Source of the DNA: Nocardioides jejuensis
GTDB taxonomy: Bacteria; Actinomycetota; Actinomycetes; Propionibacteriales; Nocardioidaceae
DNA: 64,000 nucleotides
Assembly: GCF_004337475.1 (NCBI RefSeq)
Contig: NZ_SJZJ01000003.1
Location: 62,001 to 126,000 of the forward strand
Direction: 5' to 3'
The notes under the pieces are model-generated. The model was not told the DNA's origin, searched no databases, and saw nothing but the letters and a program-made list of their open reading frames with translations. A program made the translations under genes and the position numbers. Position 1 is the stretch's first letter. Each line of letters starts with the position of its first letter. Below, piece after piece: positions 47,063-56,221 of the stretch.

Positions 47063-47754
47063 CCACCACCCCGACCAGCGGCACCGCCATCCGGCTGCAG
47101 CTGCACACCGCGGACGGCACCGAGGTCGAGGTGGTCCCCACGCACCTCGTCGTCGCCGGCTACACCGGCCGTGACCAGGCGGCTGTCCGCCACCACATCG
47201 ACGAGCTCGCCGCGATCGGAGTACCGGAGCCGGAGACGATCCCGGCGTTCTATCCGCTCGAGACCGACCTGCTCACCACCGGGGACGTCATCGAGGTGGA
47301 GGGCACGAAGAGCTCCGGCGAGGTTGAGCCTGTGCTGATCCGGGCCAACGGGACCTACTACCTGACGATCGGCTCGGACCACACCGACCGCGAGATGGAG
47401 ACGGTCGGGATCCAGCTCTCCAAGGCTGCCTGTCCCAAGCCGGTCGCCGCCACCGTCATCGAGCTCGGTGACCCGCCGGCCCTCGTCGACTGGGACGCGA
47501 TCGTCGTCCGCAGCTGGGTCGACGGTGACCTCTACCAGGAGGGGCCCCTCTCCTCGATGCTCCCGATCACCGAGGTCCTCGCCGAGTGGGACCAGATCGG
47601 TGGCGTCCGCGATGTCGCCCTCGTCCTCTTCGGCGGCACCCGGCCGCTCCTGGACGGCACCTTCCGCTACGGCCGCGACTGGCGCATGCAGCTCGAGGTC
47701 CCCGGCCACGCCCCCATCGAACTCTCCTACTCCGTGAACGTGAGGAACTCCTGA
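47059..47754 (+). CDS. DUF2848 family protein
   Basis: A 231-residue soluble protein with the DUF2848 pattern AGYTGRDQAAVRHHIDEL, PAFYPLETDLLTTGD and IGSDHTDREMETVGIQLSKA followed by CPKPVA. The fold is related to fumarylacetoacetate hydrolase-like proteins, so a metal-dependent hydrolysis or isomerisation is possible but unproved. It shares 4 bases with the nitrilase gene and one base with the monooxygenase gene. Confidence 0.78.
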   Translation: MTTTPTSGTAIRLQLHTADGTEVEVVPTHLVVAGYTGRDQAAVRHHIDELAAIGVPEPETIPAFYPLETDLLTTGDVIEVEGTKSSGEVEPVLIRANGTYYLTIGSDHTDREMETVGIQLSKAACPKPVAATVIELGDPPALVDWDAIVVRSWVDGDLYQEGPLSSMLPITEVLAEWDQIGGVRDVALVLFGGTRPLLDGTFRYGRDWRMQLEVPGHAPIELSYSVNVRNS

Positions 47755-49232
47755 TGCGCACCAGCACCGACTACCTGAAGTCCCTGTCCGACGGCCGCAC
47801 CGTCATCGTCGACGGCCACCCCGTCGAGGACGTCGCCAGCCACCCGGCGTTCGCGCCGATCGCCCGCACGGTCGGGGAGCTCTTCGACATCGCCGCCGAC
47901 CCGGCCAACGGCATGCAGGTGCCCGACGAGGTCACCGGCACCCCCGTCAACCGCATGTACGTCGCGCCCCGCACGGCCGAGGACCTCGCCGCCTGGCGCG
48001 CCTCCGCGCAGGTCTGGGCCGACCACACCAACGGCTGGGTGGGCCGCTCGCCCGACCACGTCGGTGCCTTCGTCGCGGCGTTCTCCGCGCACCCCGAGGC
48101 GTTCGCCGACGAGCGCGACCTGACCGGCAACGTCGCCGCCTTCCAGCGCCGCGTGATGGAGAACGACCTCTACGTCTCCTACGCGATCATCCCGCCGCAG
48201 GTCTCCCGCGCGACCACCGCACACGCCTGGGACGGCGACTTCATCCAGGTCGGCGTGAAGGAGGAGCGCGAGGACGGCATCGTCGTCCGCGGCGCCCAGA
48301 TGCTCGCCACCGGCGGCGCCGTCGCCGACGAGATCCTGGTCTCCTGCATCAAGCCGCTGACCCCCGAGGACACCGACTTCGCCATCTCGTTCACGGTCCC
48401 CGTGGCCGCGGACGGCCTCAAGCTCTACTGCCGCCGCCCCTACGCGACCGGTACGACGAGCGACTTCGACTACCCGCTCTCGTCGCGCTACGACGAGACC
48501 GACGCCCTGCTTGTCTTCGACGACGTCTTCATCCCGTGGAAGGACGTCTTCGTCTACAAGGACGTCCCCGGCCTGCGGAAGCAGTTCTTCGAGACCGGCG
48601 CGCACGTGCTGGGCAACTTCCAGGCGCAGATCCGCTTCGCCACCAAGCTCCGCTTCCTCGCCGGCATCGCCCGCAAGGTCGCTGCGGTCAACGGCGTCGA
48701 CAAGTTCCCCGGCGTCGTGGAGAAGCTCGGCGAGCTCGCCAGCCTGGTCTCCGTCGTCGAGTCCGCGCTCCACGCCGCGCAGTTCACTGCCGCGGCCGAC
48801 GAGCAGGGCCTCTTCCGCCCGGGCGCCCAGGCGCTCTACGGCGTGATGGGCATGCAGGCCGAGATCCACCCGCGGGTGATCGGCATCCTGCGCGAGCTGG
48901 TCGGTGGTGGCGTCCTCCAGGTGCCGTCGTCGGTCGCCGAGCTGGTCAATGCCGACACGGCCGAGGACATGGAGCGCTACGTCTCCAGCCCCGGCATCTC
49001 CTCGGAGGAGCGCGTGAAGCTCTTCAAGCTCGCCTGGGACGCCGTCGGCAGCGAGTTCGCCGGCCGGCACCAGAGCTACGAGCTCTTCTACTCCGGCGCC
49101 CCCTTCGTCGTGAAGGGCTACGCATTCCGCAACTACGACTACAACAAGCCGCTCCAGGCCGTCGAGGAGTTCCTCGCGTCGTACGGCGTGGGCGAGCTGT
49201 CCGCCCCCACCCTCGAGGAGGTTTCGGCATGA
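47754..49232 (+). CDS. 4-hydroxyphenylacetate 3-hydroxylase family monooxygenase
   Basis: A 492-residue FADH2-dependent oxygenase of the HpaB/TftD/HadA group. It has RTSTDYLKSLSDGRTVIVDG at the start and DALLVFDDVFIPWKDVFVY in the middle, both family signatures. It hydroxylates a phenolic ring with reduced flavin supplied by the reductase two genes on. The natural substrate is not evident. It overlaps the cupin gene by 4 bases. Confidence 0.9.
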   Translation: MRTSTDYLKSLSDGRTVIVDGHPVEDVASHPAFAPIARTVGELFDIAADPANGMQVPDEVTGTPVNRMYVAPRTAEDLAAWRASAQVWADHTNGWVGRSPDHVGAFVAAFSAHPEAFADERDLTGNVAAFQRRVMENDLYVSYAIIPPQVSRATTAHAWDGDFIQVGVKEEREDGIVVRGAQMLATGGAVADEILVSCIKPLTPEDTDFAISFTVPVAADGLKLYCRRPYATGTTSDFDYPLSSRYDETDALLVFDDVFIPWKDVFVYKDVPGLRKQFFETGAHVLGNFQAQIRFATKLRFLAGIARKVAAVNGVDKFPGVVEKLGELASLVSVVESALHAAQFTAAADEQGLFRPGAQALYGVMGMQAEIHPRVIGILRELVGGGVLQVPSSVAELVNADTAEDMERYVSSPGISSEERVKLFKLAWDAVGSEFAGRHQSYELFYSGAPFVVKGYAFRNYDYNKPLQAVEEFLASYGVGELSAPTLEEVSA

Positions 49233-49585
49233 GCAAGCCCGAGATCGAGTTCACCCCGGTCACCGACATCGACTACACGCTGTGCCCCGGCGACAACCCG
49301 TTGATCAAGGAACGCATCCTCGCCACCGACCCGGTCGGCGGCGTCGCCACCCGGATCCTGCGCTACGAGCCGGGCGCCGACTCCACCGCGCTCGGCGTGC
49401 AGCGGCACGACTTCTGGGAGGAGGTCTACATCATCGAGGGCTCCTTCCACGACCTCACGCTGGACCAGACCTTCGTCGCCGGCGAGTTCGCCTGCCGTCC
49501 GCCGGGCATGCCGCACGGCCCCTGGAAGACCGACGAGGGCGTGACCACCTACGAGGTGCGGTACCACGCGCGCGCCGAGGCCTGA
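49229..49585 (+). CDS. Cupin domain protein
   Basis: A 118-residue single-domain beta-barrel. EVYIIEGSFHDL and GMPHGPWKT correspond to the two cupin motifs with metal-binding Glu/His residues; HDFWEEVY carries the first. It may act as a small dioxygenase or isomerase on the product of the monooxygenase. It is tightly packed in the operon. Confidence 0.82.
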   Translation: MSKPEIEFTPVTDIDYTLCPGDNPLIKERILATDPVGGVATRILRYEPGADSTALGVQRHDFWEEVYIIEGSFHDLTLDQTFVAGEFACRPPGMPHGPWKTDEGVTTYEVRYHARAEA

Positions 49586-49601
49586 CGAGGAGATGTCGAC
49601 C

Positions 49602-50114
49602 ATGACCGCCCCGCTCGTCGACCCGCTGGCCATGCGCCAGACGATGGGTCGCTTCGCCACCGGCGTCGCGGTGATCACGACCGAGGATGCCAGCGGCCCG
49701 CACGGCATGACCGTCAACTCGCTGACCTCGGTCTCGCTCGACCCGCCGCTGCTGCTGGTCTGCTTCAACCACGGCGCCCGTACGGCCGAGGCCGTGGTCT
49801 CGTCGGGGCGGTTCGTGGTCAACATCCTCTCCCGCCGCCAGCAGGGCATCGCGCTCCGCTTCGCGGCCAGGGGTGAGGACCACTTCGCCGGTCTCGACCT
49901 GGAGTACGCCGGGCACCGGGTGCCCGTCGTACCGCAGGCGCTCGCGCACCTCGAGTGCGACGTCGAGCGCGTCGTCGAGGCAGGCGACCACACGATCGTG
50001 TTCGGTGCCGTCATCGGCGCGAGCACGCGGGATGGTGACCCGCTGGGCTTCTTCGGGGGCAAGTTCAGCGACATCACCCAGCACGGGTCCGAGCCCGAGC
50101 ACTGGTTCTTCTGA
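49602..50114 (+). CDS. Flavin reductase (HpaC-like)
   Basis: A 170-residue flavin:NAD(P)H oxidoreductase: MGRFATGVAVITTEDA, HGMTVNSLTSVSLDPPLLL and LGFFGGKF are family signatures. It reduces free FAD for the upstream monooxygenase. ATG at 49602 is preferred over 49593 because GAGGAG lies 9 bases upstream. It ends the catabolic operon; a strong hairpin follows. Confidence 0.92.
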   Translation: MTAPLVDPLAMRQTMGRFATGVAVITTEDASGPHGMTVNSLTSVSLDPPLLLVCFNHGARTAEAVVSSGRFVVNILSRRQQGIALRFAARGEDHFAGLDLEYAGHRVPVVPQALAHLECDVERVVEAGDHTIVFGAVIGASTRDGDPLGFFGGKFSDITQHGSEPEHWFF

Positions 50115-50156
50115 GTCGCCGCTCCACCCTCCGCGTCGCTCCTGCGACGACGGAAC

Positions 50157-50190
50157 GGCCTCGACGGCTGCGCGAACAGCCGTCGAGGCC
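50157..50190 (+). terminator. Operon terminator hairpin
   Basis: GGCCTCGACGGCTG (50157-50170) and CAGCCGTCGAGGCC (50177-50190) form a perfect 14-base stem around CGCGAA after the flavin reductase gene. No long T run follows. Confidence 0.65.
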
Positions 50191-50254
50191 AAGTCACCCC
50201 GGGCCTGGTGATTCCCGCGGCCCGGGTCCGACACCGCACCCCTGAGGAGACGCA

Positions 50255-51592
50255 ATGTCTGCAACCGCCAATCATGTTACCGACCCGCCGGAGGTCCCTG
50301 CCCAGCGTCGGGCCAGCCTCCCCGTCGTCGCCGCGTCCAGCCTCGCCGGCACCGCCGTCGAGTGGTACGACTTCTTCCTCTACGGCACCGCCGCGGCGCT
50401 TGTGTTCAACACGCTCTTCTTCCCGGCGTCCGACCCGCTCGTCGGCACCGTCCTCGCCTTCGCGACGTATGCCGTGGGCTTCCTGGCCCGCCCGATCGGC
50501 GCCGTCGTCCTCGGTCACCTCGGTGACCGCAAGGGGCGTCGCGCCACGCTGATCGCGAGCCTCTTGCTCATGGGTGTCTCGACGTTCCTGATCGCGCTGC
50601 TCCCGACGTACGGCAGCATCGGCGTCGCGGCGCCGATCCTCCTGGTCCTGCTCCGCCTGACCCAGGGCTTCGCCCTCGGCGGCGAGTGGGGCGGTGCGGT
50701 GCTCCTGGTGTCGGAGCACGGCGACAGCTCGCGGCGGGCCTTCTTCTCCGCCTGGCCGAACGTCGGCCCGCCGCTCGGCAACCTTCTCGCGGCCGGCGTG
50801 ATGCTGCTGCTGAGCAACACCTTGTCCGACGCGGCGTTCCTCTCGTGGGGGTGGCGCGTCGCGTTCGGCCTCTCGGCCATCCTCGTGATCATCGGCCTCG
50901 TCCTGCGTCTCTACGTCACCGAGACCCCGCTCTTTGAGGAGGCTGCGAAGATGGCCGACAGCGCGCCCAAGGGCCTCCCGGCCGGTGTCGTGATCCGCAC
51001 GCACTGGCGGATGGTCCTGCTCGGTGCGGCGACGCGCTTCGGTGAGAACGCGGGCTTCTACATCTACTCGCTCTTCGTGATCACCTACGTCACCAAGATG
51101 CTCGGCCTGCCGTCGTCCACTGCCCTCAATGCGGTGCTGGTCGGCCAGGGCGTTGCGGTCGTGTCGATCCCGCTCTTCGCGATCCTCGCCGACCGGATCG
51201 GCCGCCGGCCGATCTACCTGGCGGCCTCGCTCGCGACCGTCGTGTGGGCCTTCGCCTTCTTCGCCCTCCTCGACACGAAGAACGCCGGGGCGATCATGCT
51301 CGCGGTCGCCGGCGGCCTCTTCATCTTCGCGATGTTCAGCTCGGTGATCGGCGCGTTCTTCTCGGAGCTCTTCCCGACCGAGGTCCGCTACTCCGGCGTC
51401 TCGCTGGCCTACAACCTGGCCTCCGTGCTCGCCGGCTCGCTGGCCCCGATCATCGCGATCTGGCTCTACACCAAGTTCGAGTCCGGCTACGCGATCGGTG
51501 CCTACCTCGCCGCCATGGGCCTGATCTCGCTGATCGCCTCCGTCATCGCGAAGGAGACCCGCGAGACCGACCTCGCCACGGTCGGCCACTGA
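50255..51592 (+). CDS. MHS family MFS transporter
   Basis: A 445-residue transporter with 12 membrane segments. GTAVEWYDFFLYGTAAALVF, ARPIGAVVLGHLGDRKGRR and GEWGGAVLLVSEH are hallmarks of the metabolite:H+ symporter family that carries organic acids, betaines or shikimate-like compounds. It follows the monooxygenase operon after a hairpin and 140 bases, with GAGGAGA before its ATG, so it may import the aromatic substrate. Confidence 0.92.
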   Translation: MSATANHVTDPPEVPAQRRASLPVVAASSLAGTAVEWYDFFLYGTAAALVFNTLFFPASDPLVGTVLAFATYAVGFLARPIGAVVLGHLGDRKGRRATLIASLLLMGVSTFLIALLPTYGSIGVAAPILLVLLRLTQGFALGGEWGGAVLLVSEHGDSSRRAFFSAWPNVGPPLGNLLAAGVMLLLSNTLSDAAFLSWGWRVAFGLSAILVIIGLVLRLYVTETPLFEEAAKMADSAPKGLPAGVVIRTHWRMVLLGAATRFGENAGFYIYSLFVITYVTKMLGLPSSTALNAVLVGQGVAVVSIPLFAILADRIGRRPIYLAASLATVVWAFAFFALLDTKNAGAIMLAVAGGLFIFAMFSSVIGAFFSELFPTEVRYSGVSLAYNLASVLAGSLAPIIAIWLYTKFESGYAIGAYLAAMGLISLIASVIAKETRETDLATVGH

Positions 51593-51595
51593 GCC

Positions 51596-51638
51596 GACGT
51601 CGTACGGGCGGAGCTCACCTCCCCGCCCGTACGACGTC
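51596..51638. terminator. Terminator hairpin between convergent transporter genes
   Basis: GACGTCGTACGGGCGG (51596-51611) pairs perfectly with CCGCCCGTACGACGTC (51623-51638), a 16-base stem right after the MHS transporter stop. Confidence 0.75.
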
Positions 51639-51648
51639 ACACCACGTT

Positions 51649-51688
51649 TGCCCCTGTCCTCCCCGTCGCCGCGTGTGGGACAGGGGCA
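51649..51688. terminator. Second terminator hairpin
   Basis: TGCCCCTGTCC (51649-51659) pairs with GGACAGGGGCA (51678-51688). It lies just after the CynX-like gene on the minus strand, so the two convergent genes each have a hairpin. Confidence 0.65.
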
Positions 51689-51704
51689 GCGTCATGTCAG
51701 GGGG

Positions 51705-52892
51705 TCAGGGGCGCGCGGTCCCGACGATGACGGGACGACCGGCGACGTAGCCGGCGGCGATCTGGACGACGGCGGAGACGGTGAGGACGGCCAGCGGTAC
51801 GGACCACGACCCCGTGCCGTCGCGCAGCAGCCCGATCACCATCGGCCCGGGTGCGGCGAGGAGGTACCCGACGCTCTGGCCCATGGAGGACAGCGCAGCG
51901 GTGCCCGCGGCGTCCGCGGTGCGGAGCGAGAAGAGCGTGAGCACGACCGGGAAGATGCCGCCGCCGACGCCGAGCAGCACCGCCCAGAGCCAGGCACCGC
52001 CGAGCGGCGCGAGCCAGAGGCCGAGGAAGCCCGCGGCCATCAGCAGGCTGAGCACGGCAATCAGGTGGCCCTGCGTCCGCAGCCGGGTCGCGAGCGAGGG
52101 AGCGCAGAAGAAGACCGGGACGCCGACGAGGATCGACACCGCGAGGAGGAGGCCCGCCTCGCCGTGGCTGAAGCCCGCGTCGATGTAGATGGTCGGCAGC
52201 CAGCTCATCACGACGTACGCCGCGACGCCCTGCATCGCGAAGAGCAGGGTGACGGCCCACGCGACGGGGCTCCGCCAGAGCATCGGCCCGCGAGCCCCAC
52301 CGGATCCGTGGTCCTGGGCCTGGCAGAACGGAGCCCACGCGAGGAGTGCGGCCAGCGCCAGGAGTGCCCAGACGACGAGGCCTCCGCGCCAGCTCCCGGT
52401 CGCGGCTGCGGCCGGGACGGCCGCTGCGGCACCGAGCGCGGCGCCACCCGAGAGGACCGCGCTGTAGGCACCCGTGACGGAGCCGACCCGGTCCGGGAAG
52501 TGCTCCTTGACCACGGCGGGAAGCAGCACGTTGGCCAGCGCAATGCCGGCGCACGTCACGAAGGTGCCGACGAGCAGGAGTGCGGGTCCATCGAGGACCC
52601 GCACGACGAGTCCCGCGGTGAGGAGCACGAGGGCGAGGCCGATGCCGCGGTGTACGCCGACCCGCCGCGCCAGCGTCATGCCCGTCGCGCCGATGAGCGC
52701 GAAGCACAGGACCGGTAGCGAGGTCAGTGAGGACGCCATGGCTGCCGGCATCCCCGTGGCGTCCTGGACCTGGTCGAGAAGCGCGCCGAGCGAGGTCACC
52801 CCGAGGCGCAGGTTGGCGGCGACGAGGAGGACCGCGACGAGGAGGAGGCCGGTGCGCTGGTGCAGATCTCTTCGTGGGGTGTCGTTGCTCAT
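51705..52892 (-). CDS. CynX/NimT family MFS transporter
   Basis: A 395-residue transporter with about 12 hydrophobic segments. AANLRLGVTSLGALLDQV in helix 1 and AVVKEHFPDRVGSVTGAYSA between helices 4 and 5 match the CynX family. Known relatives move cyanate, nitroimidazoles or other small compounds; the substrate here is unknown. It is the last gene of a TetR/beta-lactamase-fold/CynX operon, overlapping the middle gene by 4 bases. Confidence 0.88.
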   Translation of the reverse strand: MSNDTPRRDLHQRTGLLLVAVLLVAANLRLGVTSLGALLDQVQDATGMPAAMASSLTSLPVLCFALIGATGMTLARRVGVHRGIGLALVLLTAGLVVRVLDGPALLLVGTFVTCAGIALANVLLPAVVKEHFPDRVGSVTGAYSAVLSGGAALGAAAAVPAAAATGSWRGGLVVWALLALAALLAWAPFCQAQDHGSGGARGPMLWRSPVAWAVTLLFAMQGVAAYVVMSWLPTIYIDAGFSHGEAGLLLAVSILVGVPVFFCAPSLATRLRTQGHLIAVLSLLMAAGFLGLWLAPLGGAWLWAVLLGVGGGIFPVVLTLFSLRTADAAGTAALSSMGQSVGYLLAAPGPMVIGLLRDGTGSWSVPLAVLTVSAVVQIAAGYVAGRPVIVGTARP

Positions 52893-54034
52893 CTCTGATC
52901 CAGGTTCTCGGAGATCGCCGCGAACATGGCCAGGGTCTTCTCCATCCGCTCGCCCTCGGTCGGGAGTGGCCAGCTCGACAGCTTCACCCCGACCATCCCG
53001 GTCGCGCGGTCGACGTAGACGAGCTGGCCGTGGATGCCGACGCAGAGGATCACCGTGCCGCCTGCAGGCACCCAGAACTGGTTCCGGTAGTGGCCTCCCG
53101 GGAGGAGGTCGGCGTACGGCCCGGCCGCGAATGCGGCCACCAGGTCTGGATTGCCGGCAAAGAGGTCATCGACCCAGGCCCGGCTGACGATCTGCTCGCC
53201 GGTGAGGGACTCGCCGTCCTGCACCAGCATCTGCCCGAACCGTGCGAGGTCGCGCGGCGTGGCGGAGATGCCGCCGTCGAACATGCCGGTGCCCTCGGCG
53301 TCGACGGTGATCGTCGCCTCGGCCTCGGTGCCGAGCCGGCTCCAGAGGACGTCGGTGGCGATCTCGACGAAGGGTTGACCGGTCGCTGCCTCGAGGACCC
53401 AGCCGAGCACGTCGGTCTCGCAGCTGCGGTACTGGAAGTAGCCACCGTGGGTGCGATCTGCGGTCAAGCGGGCCAGGAACTCCCGGAGCGTGGCCGGGCT
53501 GCCCGGGCGTGCGGGGGCCCAGCCGACGGCCTCGTCGAGCAGGCAGACCTCGGCATCGGGATCGAGATACTCCTCGGAGAAGTGCACGCCCGTGCGCATG
53601 TCGAGGACGTCGCGCAGCGTCGCCCCCGCGTAGCCGCTGTCCGCGAGCTCGGGGACGTACGCCGTCACGGGCTGCGCGGGGTCGAGGACGCCGCGCTCGC
53701 AGAGGACGCCGGCGAGGACGCCGACGAGCGACTTGCTCACCGACATCAGGAGGTGTCGGGTTGCCGGACCCATCGGGAGGCTGTAACCCTCGACGACGAC
53801 GCGGCCGCGGTGGAGCACGACCCAGGCATCCGTCTCGGTTGACGCAAGGACGTCGGCGACGGTGCCGTGGCCACCCGGGACCACGATCGAGGTGAGGTCG
53901 GCGGGTGAGGTGAGGAGTGGAGCGGGCGGTCCCGTGCTGACGGCAGCCGTCGGGAACAAGGTCTCCATCGCCGCGAACGAGTGGCGGAGCCGAGCAGGAT
54001 CACGCCAGTCCACGGGGGCGAAGGGGTCCGTCAC
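52889..54034 (-). CDS. Serine hydrolase, beta-lactamase fold (class C-like)
   Basis: A 381-residue penicillin-binding-like hydrolase. The active-site SxxK is SVSK in HLLMSVSKSLVGVL, and YRSCETDVLGW takes the place of the YxN motif. GNPDLVAAFAAGPYADLLPG and HYRNQFWV are in the C-terminal half. No signal peptide is evident, so it may be an intracellular esterase or lactamase rather than a resistance enzyme. It overlaps both operon neighbours by 4 bases. Confidence 0.82.
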   Translation of the reverse strand: MTDPFAPVDWRDPARLRHSFAAMETLFPTAAVSTGPPAPLLTSPADLTSIVVPGGHGTVADVLASTETDAWVVLHRGRVVVEGYSLPMGPATRHLLMSVSKSLVGVLAGVLCERGVLDPAQPVTAYVPELADSGYAGATLRDVLDMRTGVHFSEEYLDPDAEVCLLDEAVGWAPARPGSPATLREFLARLTADRTHGGYFQYRSCETDVLGWVLEAATGQPFVEIATDVLWSRLGTEAEATITVDAEGTGMFDGGISATPRDLARFGQMLVQDGESLTGEQIVSRAWVDDLFAGNPDLVAAFAAGPYADLLPGGHYRNQFWVPAGGTVILCVGIHGQLVYVDRATGMVGVKLSSWPLPTEGERMEKTLAMFAAISENLDQR

Positions 54035-54672
54035 CGAGTCACTCCGAACTCCGTGGCGAGCGAGGCGAGGAGCCGGGTGAGGCCCTCCTCGAATGCGTCA
54101 TCGGCGCGGTTGCGCCCTGCTGGCTGAGCCGCCAGCGCGGCGGAGAGGGCAGGTGCCTCGACGCCTGAAGGCACCTCCCACATCACATCCGGGGCGGCGA
54201 GGTCGAGCGCGGAGCCGATCACGAAGTTGTCTAGGGCGGTCAGGATGCGCATGGCGCGGGCGGGCGGGATGCCGGCCTCGGCGAGCCGGGCAGCCATCCG
54301 GTCGTAGGCCTCGATCACCTTGGCCGAACGCACGGTGGCCGTGGTCAGCAGGGGCACCACGCGAGGGTGCGCGGCGAAGACATCGCGGTAGGACCGGAAG
54401 AAGCCGAGAAGCGCCTGGTCCCAGACGGGGTAGTCGAGCGGGCGCAGATCCATGGTCGCCGCGACCTGCTCGCGGAGCAGCTCGATGACGCCGGCCCGAC
54501 CCTCGACGTGGTGGTAGAGCGAGGCGGCCTGGACACCGAGCCGGCGCGCGAGCGCAGGAAGCGTGAAGTCGCCGGTCTCGTCGACGAGCTCGAGCGCGGC
54601 GCTGCCGATGCGGCCCCTGTCGAGGACGGCCTTGCTCGGGCGGCCTGCCCGGCGCGGCGGAACTTCGGACAT
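54031..54672 (-). CDS. TetR family regulator
   Basis: A 213-residue regulator with helix-turn-helix LPALARRLGVQAASLYHHVE and a TetR C-terminal domain with LDNFVIGSALDLAA. It heads the operon with the beta-lactamase-fold gene and CynX, and is divergent from the APC permease at 54755 over 82 bases, so it may control both. Confidence 0.9.
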   Translation of the reverse strand: MSEVPPRRAGRPSKAVLDRGRIGSAALELVDETGDFTLPALARRLGVQAASLYHHVEGRAGVIELLREQVAATMDLRPLDYPVWDQALLGFFRSYRDVFAAHPRVVPLLTTATVRSAKVIEAYDRMAARLAEAGIPPARAMRILTALDNFVIGSALDLAAPDVMWEVPSGVEAPALSAALAAQPAGRNRADDAFEEGLTRLLASLATEFGVTR

Positions 54673-54754
54673 TCCGACCCCTTCCCATTTCGGTGTGACC
54701 CGACTTACAGTAGCTCAGAACCTAAATCTAATCGTTTTCGATAAAGGAGTCCCG

Positions 54755-56221
54755 ATGGCCACCACCACGCCGTCGAATCCGGAGACCGCCACCGGTCCCG
54801 GCCTGAAGCGCAACGCGCTCGGCACCAGCGACCTCGTCTTCATCGTCGTCTCCGCCGCTGCCCCGTTGATGGTCATGGTGGGCGTCGCTCCGCTCGCGAT
54901 CATGATCGGTGGCATCGCCGCGCCCGCCGCGTACGTCTTCGCCGGCGTCGCGCTCGCGATCTTCGCCGTCGGGTTCACGACGATGTCGCGGCATCTCGAC
55001 AACGCTGGTGCGTTCTACTCCTACATCGCCGTCGGCCTCGGCCGGACCTGCGGCGTCATCGCCGCCCTGGTTGCGCTGGTCTCCTACAACGCGCTGCAGA
55101 TCGGCGTCTACGGGCTCGCGGGGGTCGCCATCCAGGGCACCTTCGCCGAGGTCTTCGGCATCGACCAGCCGTGGTGGGTCTACGCGGTCGGCTGCATCCT
55201 CATCGTCTGGTACGTCGGCTTCCGCAGCGTCGACTTCGGCGCGAAGTTCCTTGCCGTGCTGCTCACCGCGGAGACCGCGCTCCTGCTGATCCTCGCCATC
55301 GCGATCGTCGTGCAGGGCGGCTCGAAGGAGGGACTCGGCCTGGAGTCCTTCGCTCCGTCGAACATGTTCGTTCAGCCAATGACCGTGATCCTGCCGACCG
55401 CGTTCGCTGCCTTCATGGGCTTCGAGGCGACCGTCATCTACCGCTCCGAGACGCGCACCCCGCGGCGGACGATCCCGCGCGCCACCTACATCGCCGTGGC
55501 CGTGCTGGCCGGGACCTACGCCTTCATCGTCTGGGCCATCGTGCAGGCCTTCGGCGCCGGTGGCGCGGTCGCCGCAGCCACCGAGCACGGTGTCGGCATG
55601 TTCTTCGTCGCCGGCGAGACCTACGTCGGTTCGTGGTTCACCACCGCCATGCACCTGCTGATCGCCACCAGCGTGGTCGCCAGCCTCGTCGCCTTCCACA
55701 ACGCGGTCACCCGCTACTCGCTCGCGATCGCCGAGGAGGGCCTGCTCCCGTCGGCGCTGGCCAAGGTCCACCCCAAGACCCGCGCGCCGTACGTCGCCGG
55801 GCTCGCGCAGACCGCGCTCGCCCTGGCGATCGTCGTGGGCTTCGCCCTCGCCAAGGCCGACCCCTGGACGCAGCTGCTGATCTGGGTCAACACGCCGGGC
55901 ATCTTCGGCATCCTTCTGCTCCAGGTCGCTGCGGCCGTCTCCGTCGTCGTCTACTTCCGCCGCCGCGTGACCAGCGAGGGCATCTGGCGCACCGTCATCG
56001 CTCCGCTGGTCTCCGCTGCGCTGATGATCGTCGCGGCGGTCCTGGCCGCGAAGAACATCTCGTTCCTGACCAACACCACGGGCCTGGTCAACCAGGTCCT
56101 GCTGCTGACCATCCCGGTCACGTGCGTGATCGGCCTCGGGTGGGCGTTCTGGCTGCGACGCAATCGGCGCGAGGTCTTCGACTCCCTCGCTGCCGCCTGC
56201 GAGACGGCGTCGCTCCCGTGA
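54755..56221 (+). CDS. APC superfamily amino acid permease
   Basis: A 488-residue transporter with 12 membrane segments. SAAAPLMVMVGVAPLAIMIG in helix 1 and FAAFMGFEATVIYRSETRTP in helix 6 are APC signatures. ATG at 54755 follows AAAGGAGT. Its stop overlaps the amidohydrolase start by 4 bases (GTGA), so it probably imports the substrate or a precursor of that enzyme. Confidence 0.92.
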   Translation: MATTTPSNPETATGPGLKRNALGTSDLVFIVVSAAAPLMVMVGVAPLAIMIGGIAAPAAYVFAGVALAIFAVGFTTMSRHLDNAGAFYSYIAVGLGRTCGVIAALVALVSYNALQIGVYGLAGVAIQGTFAEVFGIDQPWWVYAVGCILIVWYVGFRSVDFGAKFLAVLLTAETALLLILAIAIVVQGGSKEGLGLESFAPSNMFVQPMTVILPTAFAAFMGFEATVIYRSETRTPRRTIPRATYIAVAVLAGTYAFIVWAIVQAFGAGGAVAAATEHGVGMFFVAGETYVGSWFTTAMHLLIATSVVASLVAFHNAVTRYSLAIAEEGLLPSALAKVHPKTRAPYVAGLAQTALALAIVVGFALAKADPWTQLLIWVNTPGIFGILLLQVAAAVSVVVYFRRRVTSEGIWRTVIAPLVSAALMIVAAVLAAKNISFLTNTTGLVNQVLLLTIPVTCVIGLGWAFWLRRNRREVFDSLAAACETASLP

